25,181 bases of DNA from the NCBI RefSeq assembly GCF_000006405.1, contig NW_003205331.1, forward strand, positions 224,710-249,890. The letters are read 5' to 3'. The notes beneath the pieces were generated by a model. The model was given only the letters and a program-made list of their open reading frames with translations. It had not been told where the DNA came from and did not search any database. Position numbers and translations under genes: made by a program. The stretch is from Perkinsus marinus ATCC 50983. Its lineage: Eukaryota; Perkinsozoa; Perkinsida; Perkinsidae. Shown in pieces: positions 20,001 through 25,181 of this stretch. Numbering within the stretch: the first letter of the stretch is position 1; each line of letters opens with the position of its first letter.

Positions 20001-20091
20001 TCGTTGACAGCATTGGTGATGGCAACCACGAGTGGCTCCAGCAACGCCGGCCGCGTACCTATAGGCACAACTCTACCACTGCGGGGGCCAT
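17071..20091 (-). CDS. mRNA-capping RNA 5'-triphosphatase, Cet1-like, with acidic Ser-rich tail
   Basis: The enzyme removes the gamma phosphate of nascent mRNA, the first step of capping, in the nucleus. Fourteen minus-strand exons join in frame: about 20068-19964, 19913-19801, 19755-19578, 19480-19406, 19349-19255, 19161-19082, 18955-18829, 18619-18356, 18307-18247, 18205-18061, 18014-17949, 17813-17658, 17492-17304 and 17249-17071. The triphosphate-tunnel motifs appear in order: LEIEARLG (metal-binding Glu pair of the first strand), TTTDEFF, IRASYDSDSY, PIEIIRKDRLKTINV, PLDLRISVNRENKFG, KRNKTRHSYIFKAWQVDLTE and SSYEVEVELKK (second Glu pair). After about residue 385 follow some 210 residues that are acidic and Ala/Pro-rich, ending in runs such as SSSSSSSGSDSEGSESDSD. 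Total is near 610 residues. The first exon is uncertain. ATG at 20091 (MAPAVVEL) is in a different frame from RPALLEPLVVAITNAV, and I find no intron that joins them, so an upstream start or a frame error is possible. Confidence 0.88.
17250..17303 (-). repeat. 54-bp intron 13 of the capping gene carrying an antisense B-box
   Basis: The intron runs from GTGAAAAATG to CGTATCTCAG on the gene strand. On the opposite (plus) strand it contains ggtcgcgggttcgatcccag (17267-17286), a full tRNA B-box. Splicing it out joins MQEND to EEGSSSS and removes the GSNPRP peptide typical of translated tRNA DNA. It looks like a tRNA-like fragment in antisense orientation serving as a whole intron. Confidence 0.65.
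17521..17645 (+). repeat. Low-complexity caa / aaaac tract in intron 12 of the capping gene
   Basis: Plus-strand runs of caa and of aaaaacaaaa occupy most of the 165-bp intron 17493-17657. On the gene strand this is a GTT- and T-rich tract between a GTAAGT donor and a gtattcag acceptor, so it also serves as polypyrimidine-type sequence. Confidence 0.85.
19481..19577 (-). repeat. 97-bp intron 3 of the capping gene, almost entirely a tRNA-like unit
   Basis: The intron (GTATTAATCT to TTTAATCAG, phase 0) contains an A-box TAATTCAGTGG at 19560-19550 and a B-box GGTTCAATCCC at 19511-19501. GAGGTGG (19567-19561) can pair with ACACTTC (19497-19491) at six of seven positions, one a G-U pair, as an acceptor stem would. 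The unit so bounded is 77 bases, tRNA-sized. The T-stem is poor, so it is not a working tRNA. The word gattaa (plus strand) flanks it on both sides (19483-19488 and 19569-19574), as a short target duplication might. Confidence 0.75.
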
Positions 20092-20691
20092 TTTTTGTAG
20101 TAAAAACTTTATTTCTCCAACGCGAGAAGCTATTTTCCTTTTCTCATGCATAGGTTGAATAATCACCTTCACATTAGGGATGAATCCTAGACAGAATGGA
20201 CGTGTAATTTCAGTTAAATTGCAGTGCGAATGGTAGAATAATACGGGGGAAAATTTAGGGTACGTTTCTGCTTTGAGAAAATATTTTATGTACATTATAG
20301 AGAACTATGGTGAGAAAACTATCGTTGAAGTAGCAGAAATAAAACACCGCTCCGCGTGCGTGCCCGGTCAAGAAAAGCTAGAGGTGTTACCCCACATACT
20401 ACCACACACTGTGAGAGGCCCTGTCTCCAGTGGATGCTGCCAGTGATGATGCGGGACTGTGGTCGACATGAAGGCAAGCAACTGCGCAGTGGAAGTGAAC
20501 CCAGAGAGAAATTAAACACGGTGCCCCACAGACGACAGAGAGATCAATTGTCGGAGGTGTGGTATTGAACTACATGAAAATGAGGTTTAAGCCACGATCA
20601 GCACAGAGCTCTTCGATAGGGGCAATGGGCACGATCACTGAAACGCAAGCTCGTATCACGTGAATACAACAACAGTTTTCATGCGACTTCA
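20092..20691. other. Upstream region of the capping gene
   Basis: A minus-strand frame (20295-20059) is open into the ATG at 20091 but its sequence is not recognisable. The plus frame at 20356-20568 and the minus frame at 20519-20319 are overlapping and unconvincing. The capping-gene promoter should be here, but no element is identified. Confidence 0.35.
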
Positions 20692-20970
20692 TCACAGGTA
20701 ATAATGAATATGATCGCTGGTGGCGTCACCCAGCATGAACTCCCCAGAAGAACCCTCCTGTGCTTTGTCAGGGTCATCTTCCTTGTCCAAGTTGAGACCT
20801 TCCACGCTCTCGTCAGCGGCATCCTGGTCAGCATTATGAGCCTTGATGTGATTGTTAGATGATTCCAATGGAGCCGAGGACTTGGCAGAGGTCTGTGACA
20901 CTAGAATGACGACTAAAAGGAGTAAGTAGAGATTCATTACAATGCAAAGAGGCTTCGAGGTGCGATTCAT
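20692..20970 (-). CDS. Small secreted acidic protein, unknown function
   Basis: The frame starts at 20970 (MNRTSKPLCIV) or, more simply, at the internal Met at about 20937, which gives a compact signal peptide MNLYLLLLVVILVSQTSAKS. The mature part is about 60 residues, strongly acidic, with HNADQDAADESVEG and LDKEDDPDKAQEG, and ends SDHIHYYL. There are no cysteines after the leader and no recognisable domain, so it is likely unstructured. A tRNA-like element lies just upstream (about 21014-21095), which would place it in the 5' flank or a leader intron. It is probably a complete small gene, but a longer spliced product cannot be excluded. Confidence 0.55.
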   Translation of the reverse strand: MNRTSKPLCIVMNLYLLLLVVILVSQTSAKSSAPLESSNNHIKAHNADQDAADESVEGLNLDKEDDPDKAQEGSSGEFMLGDATSDHIHYYL

Positions 20971-21013
20971 TTGCGATGATGTCGCAGAGATATTAATTTA
21001 AAATTTCCCGAGA

Positions 21014-21095
21014 AATGTCCGGTGCCGGGATCGAACCGGGGTGGCGCACTGAATGTCGATGAGCACACAACTTTTCGCGATAGAAGAAGAGAGCA
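21014..21095 (-). repeat. tRNA-like element upstream of the small secreted gene
   Basis: On the minus strand CACCCCGGTTCGATCCCGGC carries a consensus B-box (21037-21027), with a T-stem pairing at four of five positions. The upstream half (gaaaagttgtgtgctcatcg) is too diverged to define an A-box. It ends about 45 bases before the possible start codon at 20970. Confidence 0.5.
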
Positions 21096-21145
21096 GACTA
21101 CTCATGTGAGGACCATCCTCAAAATATATTTTATCGTAGCTTGTT

Positions 21146-21203
21146 TGGTGTAGTGGTGCTGTTACGAGTTTGTTTAGTGCAGGTCGTGGGATCTATTCTT
21201 GGC
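21146..21203 (+). repeat. tRNA-like element, plus strand
   Basis: TTGGTGTAGTGGTGCTG gives an A-box (TGGTGTAGTGG at 21146-21156), and GTGGGATCTATTCTTGG a degenerate B-box 43 bases on. The A-box matches that of the 24085-24181 element (TGGCGTAGTGG), and the B-box part matches the Tag intron 1 element. Confidence 0.5.
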
Positions 21204-21598
21204 TTCGTCGTGTATTCACCTGCTTCTTTTCTTTCTCATAAAAGTCTTCACCGTTTCAAGCGATTCTTCCCCGATTGAGTTAGTCTGTGCGGTATCAATC
21301 TCATCATTACCATCGTAGTAGTAGTCGTGGTTTAATGTCTCATCAAGTCTACACTGAATGCTCCTCTCGAACCACCGTTGACTTTGCACTAAGAGGCCAC
21401 TTCATCGCTACCGATCACGACGATGCTGCTGACAGGGACGACGAGCAAGACCTGATGCTTATATGTGGTGGATGCCTCCTTAGGCTCTATCGACTTACCT
21501 CTGATAGAGAACTCAGGTAGTATCTTTGCGCACAGCGAAGGTTTTTGTATTCGTCTGAGGTCGTTATTATCGATAGAGTACAGCGTGCATATGGGGAA

Positions 21599-21985
21599 GA
21601 ATTTGCACATGGTCAACTACATGTGTTGGTAACAATGTGAAAATTCTGAGGAAATTTTGGGAAATTCTCATTGATTTCTGTATACATTTCTACTCATGTT
21701 CGTATGTAAACTCTCCCTATAATGAGTGGAAAAACTCCTGAGCTCAGCTGAGGAAAGGGAGCATGTATTCCTTCAACATTGTCGCTGTCCAGGAGTTCAT
21801 ATGGGTGCTATTATTCACAGTGTGTGTGTGGGGGGGGAATTTGCACATGGTCATCCACATACGTTGGTGGGAAAATTTTGGGAAATTCTCGTTGGTTTCG
21901 TACACTTTACGTGGGAATGTCTACCATTAGTGAGGAAACTCCTAAGCTCAGTTGAGGAAAACAGACATACATTCCAACTTTGCAC
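21599..21985 (+). repeat. Diverged tandem duplication, period 238 bp
   Basis: The block gaatttgcacatggtca at 21599 recurs at 21837. Both copies continue with catacgttgg or catgtgttgg, gaaaattttgggaaattctc (21843+ and 21656-21675), an actcctgagctcagctgagg or actcctaagctcagttgagg block, and acattcca or tattcctt. A gt run and a nine-base G run (21821-21838) lie at the junction. The long plus-strand frame over this region (21726-22214) is therefore not a real gene. Confidence 0.8.
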
Positions 21986-23089
21986 TTTTTTTGTCAATTG
22001 TTTCCATATTGATATTATTCTGTCTCTGGTCGCAGCGATGGTGCTCTTAAGGTTCGTTTGTGAGACCCTCCTCCCCGGTCGGTGCCACAATGCTGTTGTC
22101 TATCACTGTCCCCAAGCAGGGCTTGATGAGCAGAACGATATTGCTGTGAAGCAGGATCAAGTACTGTTGATATTCAGAGATGGCCAGGTGAGGAGGGATG
22201 TGGGCATGAAATGAATCCTTGGATTTCCCCTGGTTGATTGCCTCAGTTGTCGCTACTGTGTTTCGACCCCTACGCCAACGCAATGCGGTCTACGTGCAGC
22301 TACTCGCCGCTATACGGCGGTACCTCTCACATCACAGGGGTGGAGGAGGCCACTGCTAATGATGGCTCCAGTGAGGACCCCAATTTGCTCCAAGTCGTTA
22401 CATGCAGCTGAGCGTAGGTACTCGTACAGTGTCGGTGGTAGCTGAGACTGGTCACTGCTTAAACGAGCCTCAGCACTGCACAGTTAGAATGAGTGCTACG
22501 AAGCCTCTATGTGCAGTAACACTAAGCGATAGGTTGGGCCATCTCACTCTGTGTAAGGTTCGGTGTAGAAGGGCTGTTGGGATTAACTACTCGACAGGTA
22601 CGTTGGGGGGATCGTCGATGGATGTTGAGGGAGACGATACGCAGCAGAGTGCCACTGGATGCTCATCACAGGTAGTAGGGCAACTCGTATGCGTCTATCG
22701 TTTGAACTGGAGGCACTATGCTCAATGAGCTCGTTAACCGTGTTGGGAGAATCGTCGAGGTGATCGTTCAACACAACCATACGAAAGAATTCTAATTGCT
22801 ATGCTGCTACAAAACAGTATGGGTCAAAATGGTCGGGCGAGTGACGACGACGAGCAAAGATACGAGGAAAGCTTACCCTTTATACATCATGGTCTCGTTG
22901 AGGTCGAATGTGTGTTGTGATCGTTGACCACTTGGGAGTGGTATTATCAAACGCGTGGTTAATAGTAGTGTAAGTCTACACAGATGACACTGTCATAATT
23001 CTGAAAATTATGAAGTTAATCTAGAAGGAATAATTTCTTGATTTCCTAATGATTTGGGATGTTGTACTTTTTCAGACTATCCAAATTCG
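21986..23089. other. No recognised gene; possible minus-strand exon at about 22583-22785
   Basis: On the minus strand, after an acceptor-like agcaattag, the frame FFRMVVLNDHLDDSPNTVNE continues into LIEHSASSSNDRRIRVALL. It is faintly reminiscent of BTB proteins and lies downstream of the BTB-like exon below, but this is weak. A minus frame at 22283-22047 is open but unrecognised. Confidence 0.25.
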
Positions 23090-23360
23090 TCGTCTATTGG
23101 GTTTGTATTCGATCGATGATATGCAGTTTCTGGACGATCCGTCTACTTCCACACAGGACAGTCTACCGGTAGTAAGTGATCGATTTAGGAAGTCTCACGT
23201 TTTCCTCGCAGGTCTTGGCTGTGATAGGGTCGTCGTTTTTGAACCCTCACCCTTCAGTTAGCCGGATGGAGCACAGCAGCCATAACGCCTCTATGTTGAG
23301 CTTGTTGGCGGTTGATACGAGTCGGATCACATCGTCAGTAAGGCGTGGTGATTGCTGAGG
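23090..23360 (-). CDS. Possible BTB/POZ-like exons (fragment)
   Basis: After an acceptor-like caacacacctcag at about 23359 the minus strand reads LTDDVIRLVSTANKLNIEAL then WLLCSIRLTEG. The pattern of hydrophobic residues, the Ala-Asn-x-Leu and the Leu-x-x-Leu-Cys resemble the end of a BTB/Skp1-type domain. A following piece, KTCEEN before a GTGAGA donor, would suit the next helix. The core of a BTB domain is not found upstream, and the splice phases do not join cleanly, so this is a suggestion only. It may be a relic. The surrounding DNA is G-rich on the plus strand, unlike the confident minus-strand genes here. Confidence 0.25.
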
Positions 23361-23943
23361 TGTGTTGGACTGTGGTTGGTGTGTTAGAGTGCTGGGTCGG
23401 CGGCCGCATTGGGGGGATATGGCCAGGTTGGACTGGGGTAGTATGAGGGGGGCTGGTGTTATTGCTAACCAGGGTGGGGAAATATGCAAGTGGTTCTGCT
23501 GCCGGTCATATAGGGAACGCATAGGGTTGCCGATGGATCAAACTCGAAGTATCTTGAATATCAATAAGTCTAGACTAGAGAAAAGAAATGATAAGCAACT
23601 GCATTTGTTGGTGACAAATAGTGCGGGTCCATTGGTCGTAGCGGAACAATGGATGGATGGAGCAACTAGATCTGAAAATGGTCTTCAGTTCAAGGCGATC
23701 ATGATTATGTTGCCTGTTGCTTCAGAGGAGGTTCTGCCGTGTCACCATGTGTGTCACCAGTATGGGCAGTAAAGAAGTTGCCATTGAATACCTTCTCTAT
23801 AGTAAGACAGGCCGGGTGGTTGAGACTGTCTGACGTGCAAGGGGATTTGTATGTTAATTAGAATGAGTTGTTAAGTTTGTGGAGAAGTGAATAGGAGATT
23901 GAATACTTTTCTTAAGAAGGGGAGGTGAGGGCCTACGTGGTTT
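23361..23943. other. No recognised gene
   Basis: A plus-strand frame at 23362-23772 (136 codons) is open, with KQLHLLVTNSAGPLVVAEQW the most protein-like part. No domain is recognised and no good start or splice context is evident. Confidence 0.3.
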
Positions 23944-24592
23944 TCAGGTTCCGTTGGGTCTCGGCACGTCGATGTTGTTATTGTCTCCTGATGCGGTGGT
24001 TGCTGTGAGCGGTGGATTTGGAGCGACGTGGTGTCAGCCAACTACGGAGGTTATAGGGGGACGGGTTGGTTGTGGAATGTTTCAGTGAAATATTTGGCGT
24101 AGTGGTTATGATGTTGGGCTGTCGTCCGTGAGGTTGTGGGTTCGATCTCATGTAACGGCATGTATTATTTATTACTTGTAGGCTGCCTCTGCCAAGGAGT
24201 TGAAGCGGACGAGACTTCCCATCAAACAACGAAACCTCTTAGATCAACAACTCTCCTTGGACGGCTGTGCTACCACAGTGTGGAGGAAAGATGTGGTAGT
24301 TACCCGGGATGATCAATTTAGCGTTATCGTATCACTCGCGCGAGTAATCACATTTGCGAACTACTCATTGCACTCATACCTCTGTCGGAGTCCTTCGCCT
24401 TGGTCGTTGTCATATGCTTTTCCAAGTATCTATAATCAGGTTATATTTGCCTTGGCGTCTTCCGTGGCATATGTTTGTCATGTTATATTCGGTGCTGGAG
24501 AGCAGATCACAGATCTAGTATGGCAACGGGTAGAGGTGACCCTTCCCCTGCAAGCTGTTCACACTATGGTGTCCTACCATAAGGAGGGGTAG
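23944..24592 (+). CDS. Possible two-exon gene around a tRNA-like intron, unrecognised
   Basis: After an acceptor-like gtggttttcag (to 23947) the plus strand is open as VPLGLGTSMLLLSPDAVVAV to CGMFQ, ending at a GTGAAA donor at 24085. In another frame the same end reads VSANYGGYRGTGWLWNVS, which joins in phase, after removal of 24085-24181, to AASAKELKRTRLPIKQRN and 130 further open codons to 24592. The first frame would stop seven codons after the splice. I cannot decide between them. No family is recognised and no start codon is placed. Confidence 0.3.
24085..24181 (+). repeat. 97-bp tRNA-like segment bounded by splice-like sites
   Basis: The segment begins GTGAAATATT and ends TTTATTACTTGTAG. 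It has an A-box TGGCGTAGTGG at 24095-24105 and, exactly 44 bases on, a B-box GGTTCGATCTC at 24139-24149, the spacing found in tRNAs. The central ggctgtcgtcc resembles an Asp-type (GTC) anticodon loop. The stems do not pair well. It is the same length as the tRNA-like intron at 19481-19577, and both contain cgtgagg between the boxes. Confidence 0.6.
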
Positions 24593-25181
24593 TAGTCTAG
24601 GGTGGCTCGGGGTGTTTACTTTGGTCGTCCTCAGGGTTGTGCTGTGTGCCTCTACGATGGGTGATTTGACCTCATTTCAAGTGGAGGAGAGTCAGCTGAC
24701 GTTGTCGCCGGGTTTGGCTCAACGAGTGCCGGCATTGAGCGCGAGGAGTGATTCAGAGTAGGAAGTGGCGATGGTGTGGTATGAGTATAGTTGGAGATGT
24801 AGGTCAACTATGGCGGAAAGTCCAGAGAGTGTAGACGGAGGTGTAAGTGTCTTTGAAGCGGTTCAGAAGGAGTCGGACGATCCGCTACTTGGCAGGCTCA
24901 TGGAAATGTAGGAGGGAGAGCGCTGGGAAGAGGAGTCCCACGGGTTGATTATCGATCGGTGTATTTGCTTGGGTTCGTTTGTGTTTGGATATCCCTCAGC
25001 GACTTATCTCGACAAGTGAGTTATTATCATGTTTTTTGAGGGAAGGAGTAGTTATTGTGAATATCATGAGCGTATTGGGAACGTAGCAGCTTGATGATAG
25101 ATCCGTACACAACGACATGAATGATCATGTATGATGTCGTTCCCGACTTATGGGTTGTCGTGACCATCGTGGTGGTCATAG
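24593..25181. other. G/T-rich end of window, no gene seen
   Basis: A fragment of the 3417/14477 repeat (gatgggtgatttgacctcat) lies at about 24656-24677. Short inverted words aacgacat/atgtcgtt flank a partly symmetric stretch at about 25110-25142. No open frame of note occurs. Confidence 0.4.

Noticed and set aside
21726-22214. Plus-strand frame of 162 codons
   Set aside because: It runs through the second unit of a tandem duplication and a G run, so the openness reflects repeat structure.
5902-24181. Functional tRNA genes at the B-box sites
   Set aside because: None of the candidates has consistent acceptor, D, anticodon and T stems; at best one or two stems pair. They are treated as tRNA-derived repeats.
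1-25181. Retrovirus-like, Polinton-like or other capsid-bearing elements, and DNA transposases
   Set aside because: No reverse transcriptase, integrase, capsid or transposase-like motifs were seen in any frame, and the direct repeats found are too short and too close to be long terminal repeats.
1-25181. Spliced-leader RNA gene or spliced-leader acceptor sites as proof of organism
   Set aside because: I did not find a recognisable spliced-leader sequence, so the assignment to a Perkinsus-like alveolate rests on gene and intron features only.

Overview
The window looks like nuclear DNA of a protist, most likely an alveolate of the Perkinsus type. That placement is inferred. It rests on many short GT-AG introns (41 to about 225 bp), a metal-dependent (Cet1-type) mRNA capping triphosphatase rather than the cysteine-phosphatase type of animals and plants, a bacterial-type DNA glycosylase split by introns, lineage-specific secreted proteins, and abundant diverged repeats. 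No rRNA, CRISPR array, retrovirus-like element or convincing functional tRNA was seen.

Layout. 1-2.05 kb: a diverged dispersed repeat (copy A) and a decayed fragment of a secreted-protein gene. 2.2-4.8 kb, minus strand: a multi-exon gene for DNA-3-methyladenine glycosylase I (Tag) with repeats in its introns. 4.8-10.6 kb: mostly non-coding, with tRNA-like elements, a second copy of the long repeat (8.3-9.1 kb) and a strong hairpin at 10.1 kb. 10.6-11.5 kb, plus: a secreted protein whose frame is interrupted once. 11.9-14.6 kb: a third, inverted copy of the long repeat, a cluster of nested palindromes, and another dispersed repeat. 14.85-16.0 kb, minus: a type II membrane glycosyltransferase of the GT31 type with two frame breaks. 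17.1-20.1 kb, minus: a 14-exon gene for a Cet1-like RNA 5'-triphosphatase with a long acidic, Ser-rich tail. 20.7-21.0 kb, minus: a small secreted acidic protein. 21.1-25.2 kb: G/T-rich DNA with a tandem duplication, tRNA-like elements and only weak exon candidates.

The genes do not form one pathway. The capping triphosphatase (mRNA 5' end), Tag (base-excision repair), the GT31 enzyme (Golgi glycosylation) and the secreted proteins are ordinary neighbours.

The most interesting signal is in the introns. Several spliceosomal introns contain a tRNA-like unit with A-box and B-box motifs. One 97-bp intron of the capping gene is almost entirely such a unit, and a candidate plus-strand intron near 24.1 kb is also exactly 97 bp. 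Together with further scattered tRNA-like heads, this suggests a tRNA-derived SINE family that may have produced introns.
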